Source: Roseburia sp.
GTDB lineage: Bacteria; Bacillota; Clostridia; Lachnospirales; Lachnospiraceae
Assembly (NCBI GenBank): GCA_023664265.1
Contig: JAMPFV010000006.1
Span: 17,646 to 81,645, forward strand
Direction: 5' to 3'
Length of the DNA stretch: 64,000 nt
In this document: one piece after another, positions 15,323 through 23,156 of the stretch
Numbering within the stretch: the first letter of the stretch is position 1
How the letters are laid out: each line of letters begins with the position of its first letter
Notes under the pieces: generated by a model
Databases searched by the model: none
The model's input: only the letters and a program-made list of their open reading frames with translations
What the model was told of the DNA's origin: nothing
Made by a program: the position numbers and the translations under genes

Positions 15323-16004
15323 AGGAACCTCCCATTTTTAATATCTCATCAAAAAACCGTCCCTCACGGCGGTATTTTCGGCAAATCTCATCCGCCATTG
15401 CAATTCCCTTGGAACGGTTCCGTTCACTTTCCCGCTTCAATTCAAAGCGATTGTTGTCAGAAAGCTCCTGCTCCTCGAGAATTTTTATTTTTCGACAGGC
15501 CTTCTCCGTCAAAGCCGCATACTGTCTGCCAAGCTCTAATGCCGAAAGACTGTTAATCAACGCAAGATCCGTAATCTCCCCATTAAAAAAGCGGTCAAGC
15601 ACAACAAACATTCTATCGTTTGCAATAGGGCCGATAATCATATCACGACCGCTGCTAATCTTCGCAAGCCTATCACAAATTTGTGAATTTTTCACAGCCG
15701 CCATTTTACCGCGATTATACGCGATTAACAACGCCCAATCCAATCCCGCGCCTGTATCAAGAACCTTGAGCTCTGATAAATCCACGCTTAACGTATAGAT
15801 TTTAGCCTTTGGATAATTACAGATTAAAGTAAGCGGCTGCATTCGATTCGTTCCCATATAAAAGCCTCTGCCAAAGTCGCAGTGCGCTCGGCTCACGGGC
15901 GCAACAGCTCCGCAAATCCCCGATTTAGATCCATGGTACAGCGTCACGGTCTCATTGGCATTGACAATATGCATCGCTTCTTTTTCCGTTTCGGGCTTTT
16001 CCAT
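15303..16004 (-). CDS. DUF3990 protein, ADP-ribosyltransferase-like fold (putative toxin)
   Basis: A 233-residue protein with the DUF3990 signature: TLYHGSK at residues 21-27 and DFGRGFYMGTN at 43-53. The family belongs to the ADP-ribosyltransferase superfamily and occurs in compact operons with small partners, suggesting toxin-antitoxin or immunity-type pairs. The third region expected to carry the catalytic Glu cannot be fixed by eye (candidates LEEQELSDNN and beyond). SD AGGAGG precedes the ATG. It starts 12 bp after the stop of the lysophospholipase-like gene and overlaps its partner by 20 bp, so all would be in one transcript from the GPH transporter on. Family call good; target unknown. 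Confidence 0.75.
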   Translation of the reverse strand: MEKPETEKEAMHIVNANETVTLYHGSKSGICGAVAPVSRAHCDFGRGFYMGTNRMQPLTLICNYPKAKIYTLSVDLSELKVLDTGAGLDWALLIAYNRGKMAAVKNSQICDRLAKISSGRDMIIGPIANDRMFVVLDRFFNGEITDLALINSLSALELGRQYAALTEKACRKIKILEEQELSDNNRFELKRESERNRSKGIAMADEICRKYRREGRFFDEILKMGGSYGSFDT

Positions 16005-16016
16005 GCGAACCTCCTC

Positions 16017-16997
16017 TTATATGCCGCTCTCCAAAAACACAAACACCGCCTCCCAATAGTCCGTGACTACACGCCCGTCCGCGCAATTGCAGACCTCATG
16101 CTTTGTCCCCGCCGGCCGCACTATGCGCGCCGCCACGCCCCTGTCGCAGAGCTTCTGAATAAACCAATCCTGCTCCGGCTTGCATACAAAGCTGTCGGAT
16201 TCCGCCTGAAAAAGCAGCACAGGCGACGAAATCCGTTTCCACCCCTCCGTCCGCAGATAGCGGTTCAGCGCGCCCGCGCTCCTCAGCCACCCATAGGAGG
16301 CCGCGCTCGTCTGATACAGCGGCTCCGCGGCCCGACGCTCCTGATAAAGGGTAAACCGCGCGCACGAGGTGGAGGCGCTGTCCTCATAGCGCTCCATACC
16401 GCCGTAGGGCTTCTGTCCCATCACATAGCTTGTCCCCTTTCCCAACGCACAGCTTACGCCCGCAATCAGCTTCGCCACAGGCCACGGGGCGGGATTCGTC
16501 AGCGGACGGAGCATCGGCGCGGACAGCACTAACCGTTCAAAGCGCTCAGGCGCCTCCGCCGCGGCCGCCAAGCCGATGCCCCCGCCCATCGAATGCGCAT
16601 ACAGGAAGAGCGGCAGCGCCTTGTTCTCCCGCTTCGCCGTTTCCGCAATAAACAGTAAATCCGCCGTATACCGCTTATAGGTGTCCACATGCACCAGCGA
16701 CAAATCCTGCGTCAGGCGATAGCTGTGCCCGTGTCCGCAGTGCTCCATACAGTACACATGATACCCCTTCTGTAAAAAATAACAGATGCTTTCCTGATAT
16801 TTCTCCGCGCTCTCGGTAAACCCGTGGGAAATCAAAACCACCCCGACAGGCGAATCCGCCAGATACCGCATACAGAATATCCGCTTCCCCGCCTCGCGCT
16901 CCAGCCAGAGCTGCGTCTCGCGCGCCGCCAGATACGGCAGCACGCTCTGCGTCATCGATTCCCTATAATTCTCTTCCGTCAAAATCAGTTCTCTCAC
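16017..16997 (-). CDS. Alpha/beta hydrolase, lysophospholipase/monoacylglycerol lipase type
   Basis: A 326-residue serine hydrolase of the PldB-like (serine aminopeptidase S33) group. Oxyanion region LISHGFTES (residues 55-63), nucleophile elbow AHSMGG with Ser136, acid in QAESDSFV (about 269) and His in GTKHEV (about 298) complete a triad. The HGHGHS segment near 88-92 is typical of monoglyceride lipases. No signal peptide. Start is GTG at 16997 with AGGAGGAGAAGGC upstream, overlapping the stop of the GPH symporter gene as GTGA, so the two are translationally coupled. It could hydrolyse lysolipids or an ester-bearing compound that the transporter imports. Confidence 0.85.
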   Translation of the reverse strand: MRELILTEENYRESMTQSVLPYLAARETQLWLEREAGKRIFCMRYLADSPVGVVLISHGFTESAEKYQESICYFLQKGYHVYCMEHCGHGHSYRLTQDLSLVHVDTYKRYTADLLFIAETAKRENKALPLFLYAHSMGGGIGLAAAAEAPERFERLVLSAPMLRPLTNPAPWPVAKLIAGVSCALGKGTSYVMGQKPYGGMERYEDSASTSCARFTLYQERRAAEPLYQTSAASYGWLRSAGALNRYLRTEGWKRISSPVLLFQAESDSFVCKPEQDWFIQKLCDRGVAARIVRPAGTKHEVCNCADGRVVTDYWEAVFVFLESGI

Positions 16998-18355
16998 GCC
17001 TTCTCCTCCTGAATAACGCTGTTAATCCGCCGCTCGTTATAGAAGGCAAACACAATGCCGCCCACAAGGCAGAATCCCGCCGCGACAAAAGCCGCAATCC
17101 GATACCCCGTGCCGTCGCCTGCGCCAATCGTGGAAATCGCCGTGAAAATCAGCATGGAAAGGCTCTGTCCCATCTTGAACGCAAACGTCCGCGCCGCATA
17201 GAACATCCCCTCCCGATTGCTCCCTGATACCTTCGCGTCGCTCTGTGCGATATCCGCAACCACCGCCTGCGGCAGGATCCCGAAAATCGCCATCGGAAGC
17301 GCCGCCACGACCGTCAGCACCACGCCCTGTACCGTCGCGGGAATAACCGCCATTTTCCCAAGAAAGCCCGTGTAAAAATACGCCGCGCAGAATACCGCAA
17401 ACGCGAACAGAATCAGCTTTTTCTTACCCATGCGCACCGCAAGCTTGTTGATGGGAACATAGAACACCAGCGATAATGCCGTCATACCGACAAAATAAAG
17501 CGTCGTCATGGTCTCCGGCAGCCGCAGCAGGCTCGTCACGAAGAACGGAAGCCCCGTCTGGAACATTGTGATCGCAATCCAGTACAAAATATCCGAGCCG
17601 ACGAACTTGCGAAATTCCCCGTTGCGAAAGGTTGCCGCAAGGGAGCGGAACGCCGTGTCCTCCGTCGGAACCGTGTTGACATAATCCTTTTCTCTGATGG
17701 TGAATACCGGCACCAGCATACAGACAAAAGCCACCGCCGCCATGCAGGTAAACGTCACGCGTATCGCGCCGACACGCCCAAAGGAGGGTACGAACGCGCC
17801 CCAAATCATCGGCGCCAGATACGCCACCGCAGTGCCCGCGATAAAGGTGAATGAAATAACAGTTGATATGTTCAGCCGCTCCTGCTGCGTGTGCCCCAGC
17901 TCCGGTATCAGCGCATTGTAGGGTGTGCAGTACGCCGTGATGGACAGATAGTAGCACATCACCATCAGAAACAGAAAGCCCGCGTTGATCCAGCTCGTCT
18001 CGGTTATCGGCGACCAGAATACCAGCACCGTTGACAGCGCCAGCGGCAGGGACGCCCATTTCAGGAACGGAATGCGCCGCCCCTGCTTTGACTTGCAGCG
18101 GTCAGACCACGAGGCTATCAACGGGTCCGTCACCGCGTCAAAAATCCTTCCAAACGCCGTGATTGCGCCAATCACCGTAAAGATCCCCAAAACCACCAGC
18201 CCCTGCGGGATAAAGACTGTCTGTCCTTGGCTCACCGCCGTCTCGTCAGGCTGATAGAAATACACCAGCCAGTTTGAAATAATCCCCGACAACAGCGCCC
18301 AGCCAAACTGCCCGACCGCAAAGAGCCAGATTTTTCCTGTTGAAAGCTTCTTCAT
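16994..18355 (-). CDS. GPH-family (MelB-like) sugar:cation symporter
   Basis: A 453-residue, 12-segment membrane protein of the glycoside-pentoside-hexuronide family in the major facilitator superfamily. It has the family N-terminus (LFAVGQFGWALLSGIISNWLVYFY), the loop DAVTDPLIASWSDRCKSKQGRRIPFLKW near residue 70-95 with the conserved D and RRP-like basic stretch, and a C-terminal half with AVVADIAQSDAKVSGSNREGMFYAAR. Such carriers bring glycosides into the cell with Na+ or H+. SD GGAGAG precedes the ATG. First gene of an apparent operon with a hydrolase, the DUF3990 pair and perhaps the small membrane protein. Substrate unknown. Confidence 0.9.
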   Translation of the reverse strand: MKKLSTGKIWLFAVGQFGWALLSGIISNWLVYFYQPDETAVSQGQTVFIPQGLVVLGIFTVIGAITAFGRIFDAVTDPLIASWSDRCKSKQGRRIPFLKWASLPLALSTVLVFWSPITETSWINAGFLFLMVMCYYLSITAYCTPYNALIPELGHTQQERLNISTVISFTFIAGTAVAYLAPMIWGAFVPSFGRVGAIRVTFTCMAAVAFVCMLVPVFTIREKDYVNTVPTEDTAFRSLAATFRNGEFRKFVGSDILYWIAITMFQTGLPFFVTSLLRLPETMTTLYFVGMTALSLVFYVPINKLAVRMGKKKLILFAFAVFCAAYFYTGFLGKMAVIPATVQGVVLTVVAALPMAIFGILPQAVVADIAQSDAKVSGSNREGMFYAARTFAFKMGQSLSMLIFTAISTIGAGDGTGYRIAAFVAAGFCLVGGIVFAFYNERRINSVIQEEKA

Positions 18356-18482
18356 TTCTCTCTCTCCTTTTCATGAAAATCTTTGAGTAAATCGTATCAC
18401 AAAAAAGAGATTTTATCAATTATTCCGTGCAAGGTCATCAGAAGCGTTCAAAAGAAAGACGGCCTTTCACACCCCCTTTTTA

Positions 18483-19334
18483 TCATAGGCGGATATCGAC
18501 AGGGGCATAACGCCCTCGCGCAGGCAGGAAAGCCGCTTCAGCCTCCGACGCTCTCCTGTCAGCCGTTCCACCTGACGCGGATACGCGCTGTTTTGCTTTA
18601 TCCTGCGCCGCGTTGCCTGCCGATACCGTATTTTCAGTCTGCGCATTGCTCCGCGCCGTACTGCCTGCCGATACCGCATTTTCGGCCTGTGCATTGTTCC
18701 GCGCGGTATTTCCCGTCTGCAAATCGTCCTCCGCCGTGCTCTCTGCCTGCTCCGCATCCTTTATTTCCCGATTCGCATCCCTCAGGGTATCCATCTGCGC
18801 TGAGGTGGCTGCCTGCGCCTTTTGCTCTGCCTCGGCAAGCTCCTCCTGCTTCGCCTCCAAAACCTTGCCGTCCTCCCGCTTTATCTCCGCTTTGAGGACA
18901 CCCACACGTCCTTCCATTCGCGCCGCGACTCCTTCTTGGATCTTCGCCTGCTTTATCGAGGAGTCCGCCGACATCATCGCGCTCATGCCCGCCGTGGAAA
19001 GCCCCGCCGCCTGTCGGCTTGTACCGTCCGCCTCTACCCCTTCACTCCTGTCCGTTCGCTCCTGTGCAGAAGAGGCCTTCTGCTGCTTTTCCCTGCGCAG
19101 CTCTATCTGGCGCTGACGCAGTTGATTGTTCAAATCGCTGATTTGCTGCTGAAGCTCCTGACGCTTCTTCAGCTTTTCCTCCATGCCGATATCCTTGTCG
19201 GCAGAAAGCTCCTGAAGCTCACGCTGCAGATTCGCGATCTCCTTCTGAAGCCCTTTGCTCACGGGGTCTGACGCCTGATTCATCCCCATTTGTCCCGCCT
19301 GCATTGCCGAACCGTTTACACTGTTGATCTTCAT
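18483..19334 (-). CDS. FlxA-like coiled-coil protein
   Basis: A 283-residue protein. Residues about 25-90 form a long coiled coil (KGLQKEIANLQRELQELS, LKKRQELQQQISDLNNQLRQRQ) with the pattern of FlxA-like proteins, small cytosolic proteins of unclear role that are often sigma-28/flagellum associated. Residues 150-200 are a second helical, Glu/Lys/Ala-rich part. Residues 205-260 contain a degenerate Ala/Asn-rich repeat, AENAVSAGSTARSNAQTENTVSAGNAAQ. No signal peptide. The ribosome-binding site AAATGGGGG is joined to the 3' end of repeat family A copy 2. Function unknown; FlxA similarity moderate. Confidence 0.6.
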   Translation of the reverse strand: MKINSVNGSAMQAGQMGMNQASDPVSKGLQKEIANLQRELQELSADKDIGMEEKLKKRQELQQQISDLNNQLRQRQIELRREKQQKASSAQERTDRSEGVEADGTSRQAAGLSTAGMSAMMSADSSIKQAKIQEGVAARMEGRVGVLKAEIKREDGKVLEAKQEELAEAEQKAQAATSAQMDTLRDANREIKDAEQAESTAEDDLQTGNTARNNAQAENAVSAGSTARSNAQTENTVSAGNAAQDKAKQRVSASGGTADRRASEAEAAFLPARGRYAPVDIRL

Positions 19335-19344
19335 TTTAATCCCC

Positions 19345-19472
19345 CATTTCTAAGCGACTTGTCACGAAGAGGCGACGAGAGATTTTTCTCGTCTGCCATC
19401 AAGGCTATTTGTTTTCGCTCAGAAACAAATAGCCGATTGAAAAATAAAACTACCGAACTTATTTTTCAATCT
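19345..19472 (-). repeat. Structured intergenic element, family A copy 2 (upstream of the FlxA-like gene)
   Basis: Same plan as copy 1. H2 stem and loop CTGAGCGA are identical; the 3' end reads TCGCTTAG, still able to pair with the loop through one G-U. H4 is GTGAC/GTCGC (a G-U in place of G-C), and H1 is longer, with GATTGAAAAATAA/TTATTTTTCAATC. The differences from copy 1 mostly preserve pairing. Confidence 0.8.
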
Positions 19473-19544
19473 ATGCTTCGGATTAAAAAACGGCGAACTG
19501 AACCGCTATGTTGTGGAGAACCCTTTTTTTGTTGTGAACGCAGT

Positions 19545-20912
19545 TTATTTCATCATCAACATAACACAGAGCGCAAATTCCCCCTCGCTCTGCGTTATGC
19601 GGATATCGCCGTGATAGCGCCGCGCCACCTTGCGAATATTCACAAGCCCGAAACCGTGCCCGCTGCCCGTCTTGTCCGTCAGCGGCAGACCGCTCTCTTC
19701 ATCGATACACCGCATCCCGTTCATGCTGTTTCTCACCTCTATCATGTACGCATTCCCTTTCCGCCAAGAAGCCACAGAGACATAGGCCGCCTCGCACGTC
19801 TGCGCCGCCTCGATCGCATTGTTCAGTGCATTGCTCAGTATTATGCTGACGTCAAAGACATCCGGTCCCGTGTCCTGCGGATAGGTGAAGGCCTGTCGGA
19901 AGGCAATCCCCTTTTCGGCGGCCTCCTTACTTTTTTCGCTTAAAATAACATCTGTAACGGTATTTCCGCTCCTAATCTCCTCAAACGTCTCGTCAACCCG
20001 ATTGCGCAGCTTCTCCAGATACGCCTTTGCCTCCCCGCTCTGCCCGTACAGCTTTTCCAGAACCATCACATGATTTCCCATGTCATGCTTGAGACTGCGG
20101 ATATCAAGGTACAGTCTGTCCAGCTCGCGGATATGCCGCATGATGTCCTCCGTCTGCCTTGAGAGCACCGCGTTCTCCTTTTCCTTCTCCTGCTGCTCCC
20201 GAAGCTGCTGATACAGGATAATCACCACCAGCACTGACGCAAAACAAATCCCCAGATACCCCGCCCTAATCCCATCATAGCGCGAATGGATGGTCTCAAC
20301 GCGGCCGCTCGCCTCCACATACGCATTATAAAAGAAATCAATCAGGATATATCCTGCCACCGCGGCCACGGACGGCGCGAGCATCATCAACAGCTCTCTC
20401 GCCGTCATATCTGCGCCTTTACAGCGATACACCCGATGTATCACCCGAATCAGCAGGTCGATTGCCAAGCAGTCCAGCAGGATAAGCAGCAGCTCCATCA
20501 AGATAAACAGCGCAAATGACAGGTACGGCCGATTCATCATTTCAGGCCGCAGCAGAAGCCGGTCATACAGCGCACTCCACGGCAGCAAAACAATCCCCCA
20601 CGCAATCATCTTCACCATACTGTACAGGACCGCGAGGAAAACCTTCTGCCGCAGGCGGTGTCTGTCAATTGCATACATCGCAAGAAACGCCGCGCCCGCA
20701 CCGATTACAGAGACCGTCATACCCCCCAGCTCCCAAGGGACGAACTTGCAGACCAGTATGACAGCGGTGTACACGATGCCAATCACCGCCGTGTGTCTGC
20801 CCTGCGCCGGAAACGGACGCACAAAGCGCACGAGGAGCGCCCCATTCGCCGCAATCCTCAGCACACTGCTCATATTCCCCACTATATCCCAATATAATTC
20901 CCAGTCCGTCAT
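19545..20912 (-). CDS. Agr-type sensor histidine kinase (GHKL family)
   Basis: A 455-residue membrane sensor. Six or so hydrophobic segments occupy residues 10-220, then a coiled coil (YQQLREQQEKEKENAVLSRQTEDIMRHI), the H-box RSLKHDMGNHVMVLEKL with His in DMGNH, and a GHKL ATPase domain (NALNNAIEAAQTCEA N-box; GSGHGFGLVNIRKVARRYHG G-box). This is the AgrC/VirS class that typically senses peptide pheromones. The ATG at 20912 overlaps the stop of the response regulator as ATGA, with GGAGGGGAG eight bases before it. No agrB or agrD-like gene is adjacent, so the signal is unknown. Confidence 0.88.
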   Translation of the reverse strand: MTDWELYWDIVGNMSSVLRIAANGALLVRFVRPFPAQGRHTAVIGIVYTAVILVCKFVPWELGGMTVSVIGAGAAFLAMYAIDRHRLRQKVFLAVLYSMVKMIAWGIVLLPWSALYDRLLLRPEMMNRPYLSFALFILMELLLILLDCLAIDLLIRVIHRVYRCKGADMTARELLMMLAPSVAAVAGYILIDFFYNAYVEASGRVETIHSRYDGIRAGYLGICFASVLVVIILYQQLREQQEKEKENAVLSRQTEDIMRHIRELDRLYLDIRSLKHDMGNHVMVLEKLYGQSGEAKAYLEKLRNRVDETFEEIRSGNTVTDVILSEKSKEAAEKGIAFRQAFTYPQDTGPDVFDVSIILSNALNNAIEAAQTCEAAYVSVASWRKGNAYMIEVRNSMNGMRCIDEESGLPLTDKTGSGHGFGLVNIRKVARRYHGDIRITQSEGEFALCVMLMMK

Positions 20913-21625
20913 GTGCACGGCTCCCCTCCCATCCTTTGATTGTACAGCAGATACCGCCTGACAAACTCTGAATACCGCTTCTTTGCCATCAGCGCCATTC
21001 CCTTCTCCAGATAAATCGCGGAGGCGTCGTATTTTATCACATATTGAAAATGCACCAGATACGCGCGGTGCGGCCTGAAAAAATCCTCCCCCAGCTCCCG
21101 CTCCAAATCCGACAGCTTCCCATAATACTCGATTTCTCTGTCCGTGCAGTGTATCATTACCTTGCGGTTAAAAACCTCCGCATACACAATATCCCGCAGT
21201 AATATCCGCGTGTGCACACTGCCCGATTTGACAAGCAGGCTCCTCTCCTCCTGCCGTCTGCTGCTTTGCTCCCGATACTGCGCCATCGCGCGAAGCAGCA
21301 CCTGTGCAAATCGTTCCTCGCCAAACGGCTTCACCAGATAGTGAAACGCGCCCACATCAAAAGCTTCAAACACATACTCCTCCAGCGCCGTCACAAAAAT
21401 CAAAATCGTGTCCCGCGACCGCTCCCGCAGTCTTTTCGCCGTATCCATGCCGTCCTGCTCCGGCATCCGAATATCCAACAGCAAAATATCGGGGGCGGCT
21501 TGCGCCTCCAGCAAAGCCTTCCCTGACGCATAGACGCAAATCTCAGCCGACGGACAGACCTTCCCCGCCCTGTCCGCGAGCAGCTCTCTGATTGCTTCGT
21601 TGTCATCACATATCGCTATCCGCAT
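20909..21625 (-). CDS. LytTR-family response regulator (AgrA-like)
   Basis: A 238-residue protein with an N-terminal receiver domain (acid pocket CDDNE at 6-10, phospho-acceptor Asp51 in LLLDIRMPEQDG, Lys in LVKPFGEERF about 100) and a C-terminal LytTR DNA-binding domain (about 135-235: YAEVFNRKVMIHCTDREIEYYGKLSDLE..FFRPHRAYLVHFQYV). Such regulators bind direct repeats upstream of target promoters. Followed with a 4-bp ATGA overlap by the cognate kinase. Its promoter must lie in the repeat-rich gap above 21625. Confidence 0.9.
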   Translation of the reverse strand: MRIAICDDNEAIRELLADRAGKVCPSAEICVYASGKALLEAQAAPDILLLDIRMPEQDGMDTAKRLRERSRDTILIFVTALEEYVFEAFDVGAFHYLVKPFGEERFAQVLLRAMAQYREQSSRRQEERSLLVKSGSVHTRILLRDIVYAEVFNRKVMIHCTDREIEYYGKLSDLERELGEDFFRPHRAYLVHFQYVIKYDASAIYLEKGMALMAKKRYSEFVRRYLLYNQRMGGEPCT

Positions 21626-22118
21626 GGCTCCTCCATATTTAAGATTTTGGTTATTTTATCCTGCCCCTCTTTGTTCCTTTTCAAAACATGCGTTGTACCG
21701 CATTGTATTCCTCCTGTGTAACAGCTCCGCCATGCCCCTTCATAAGTCGTTCCGCACCGTCCATTATCCATTCCGCATGGCTGAACCGCTGCAATCCTAT
21801 CCTATCATATTCTGCCGCTTCCAAGAAGAAAATGTTGTAAAATGAGGGGTTTTTGTTGTAAAAAAATCGTCGCTCGGCAGCGACGATTAAGAGAATGCGA
21901 AGCGTTCAAAAAACGCTTTGCATTCTCCTTGAATACTTCACGCTATCGCAATTTCTTTCCTAAATGATATACTTTTGACGCAATTTTCCTTGCCGATTAA
22001 ACGCAAGCTCAGCGGCTTGCGTTCAAAGAATTTACAGCGCTTGCGTTGCGGGCGTCGCAATTTTTTTCCTAACAGTCGCTACGATTGTCGCAATTTCCTG
22101 TAGAAAAGGCGCCGCTTC
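21626..22118. other. 493-bp intergenic region containing two family B repeat units
   Basis: From 21626 to about 21855 I see unstructured sequence that should hold the response-regulator promoter, but no clear -35/-10 pair. From 21862 to about 22100 two family B units fill the space. No coding frame is credible. Confidence 0.6.
21862..22100 (+). repeat. Family B hairpin repeats, two units
   Basis: Unit 1 (21866-21960): ATCGTCGCTCGGCAGCGACGAT hairpin described by arms ATCGTCGCT/AGCGACGAT, then GAGAATGCGAAGCGTT/AACGCTTTGCATTCTC, then TATCGCAATTTCTT. Unit 2 (21998-22096): AACGCAAGC/GCTTGCGTT, then CAAAGAATTT..., then ACGATTGTCGCAATTTCC. Related units are at 22866-23035, 26785-26845, 50485-50570 and 55081-55250. 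Confidence 0.75.
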
Positions 22119-22754
22119 TCAAGCAAAATACCCCCTCTCCATCTCCTCCAACACCGCCTGCGCGCTTGTAAGCTCGGTCAGCTCCTTGCAGAAACTATCA
22201 TATTCTTCTATTGGAATAACAATTGTTATATTTACTTTTTCCGCATACACACTATCCACAATCCGTATCTGCTTCCCCGCAAGCCAATGCTGAAGCTTCC
22301 CCACACTGTTATAGTCCGCTCCAATCCGAAGCTTCACGCAGAACTGCTGCCGCATCGTCTCGCAGTCCTCCAAGGCCATCTTGAGCACCCCCGAATAGGC
22401 GCGCACCAGACCGCCCGTGCCCAGAAGCGTCCCTCCAAAATACCGCGTGACAACCGCCGCGATATTCCTGATTTCACTGCCAAGCAGTACCTCCAGCATC
22501 GGCCGCCCTGCCGTGCCGCTCGGTTCCCCGTCGTCGCTGCTCCGCGTGAGCTGCGCCCTGCTTCCTATCACGAAGGCCGAGCAGTTGTGCCGCGCGTCAT
22601 AATATTTCTTCTTCATCTCTTCTATGAAGGCCACCGCCTCTTCCTCGCTCGCGACAGGGCGCACCGTGGCGATAAAGCGCGACTTTTTCTCCACAAGCTC
22701 TGCCGTCGCCCCTTTCGTAAGCAGGATAAAGTTCTCATATTCCGCATGCTCCAT
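22119..22754 (-). CDS. YigZ/IMPACT family protein
   Basis: A 211-residue protein of the YigZ (UPF0029/IMPACT) family. The N-terminal IMPACT domain shows VEKKSRFIATVRPVASEEEAVAFI, the conserved KYYDARHNCSAFVIG and SDDGEPSGTAGRPML, and NIAAVVTRYFGGTLLGTGGLVRAYSG; the C-terminal ferredoxin-like DUF1949 domain follows (YNSVGKLQHWLAGKQIRIVDSVYAE). The family is linked to translation control and ribosome function; exact role in bacteria is not settled. The ATG at 22754 has GAGG six bases upstream and gives the usual length; an upstream GTG (22790) is less likely. Confidence 0.9.
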   Translation of the reverse strand: MEHAEYENFILLTKGATAELVEKKSRFIATVRPVASEEEAVAFIEEMKKKYYDARHNCSAFVIGSRAQLTRSSDDGEPSGTAGRPMLEVLLGSEIRNIAAVVTRYFGGTLLGTGGLVRAYSGVLKMALEDCETMRQQFCVKLRIGADYNSVGKLQHWLAGKQIRIVDSVYAEKVNITIVIPIEEYDSFCKELTELTSAQAVLEEMERGYFA

Positions 22755-22865
22755 GACAATCCTCATTTCCGCGCACATTCCCTGTGCCACCTTTTTCCGC
22801 TTTTGCAGTCAATCCGTTTTGCTTCATCTTAACACATTCCTGCATAAAAAGTAAGAGCTTTGCCT

Positions 22866-23035
22866 AGAATAAACGCAAGCCCGGCGGCTTGCGTTCAAAG
22901 AATTTATAACGTAAACGTCATAAATTCTTTCCTAACCATCACTACGGTTGTCGCAATCAGCTATGCCGGTATATTCGCAACCCCAGCGGCTTGCGTTATT
23001 ATCACTACGACTGTCGCAATTTCCTGTGCAATATA
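22866..23035 (+). repeat. Family B hairpin repeats, one full and one partial unit
   Basis: Full unit: AACGCAAGCC/GGCTTGCGTT hairpin, then CAAAGAATTTATAACG/CGTCATAAATTCTTTC hairpin, then CTACGGTTGTCGCAAT. A second partial unit starts near 22976 with CGCAACCCCAGCGGCTTGCG and ends CTACGACTGTCGCAATTTCC. Confidence 0.7.
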
Positions 23036-23078
23036 GGCACAAGCCCGGCAGCCGCAGTTTTCCATCGCGCAAAAAAAA

Positions 23079-23108
23079 CTTTATTTATACGCGCTAATTT
23101 GTTATAAT
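23079..23108 (+). promoter_or_regulatory. Predicted promoter of the PBP1A gene
   Basis: Perfect -10 TATAAT (23103-23108) with a weak -35 CTTTAT (23079-23084) at 18 bases; about 48 bp upstream of the start. Confidence 0.5.
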
Positions 23109-23156
23109 AGGTAGATAGCGTAAAAGCATTATGTTTTTCAGACCGGAGGTGACTCT

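Larger units (their letters stand above)
22755..23156. other. 402-bp intergenic region with family B repeats and the PBP1A promoter
   Basis: Divergent space between yigZ-like gene and the PBP gene. It carries family B repeats at 22866-23035 and a promoter at 23079-23108. No gene is apparent. Confidence 0.6.
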
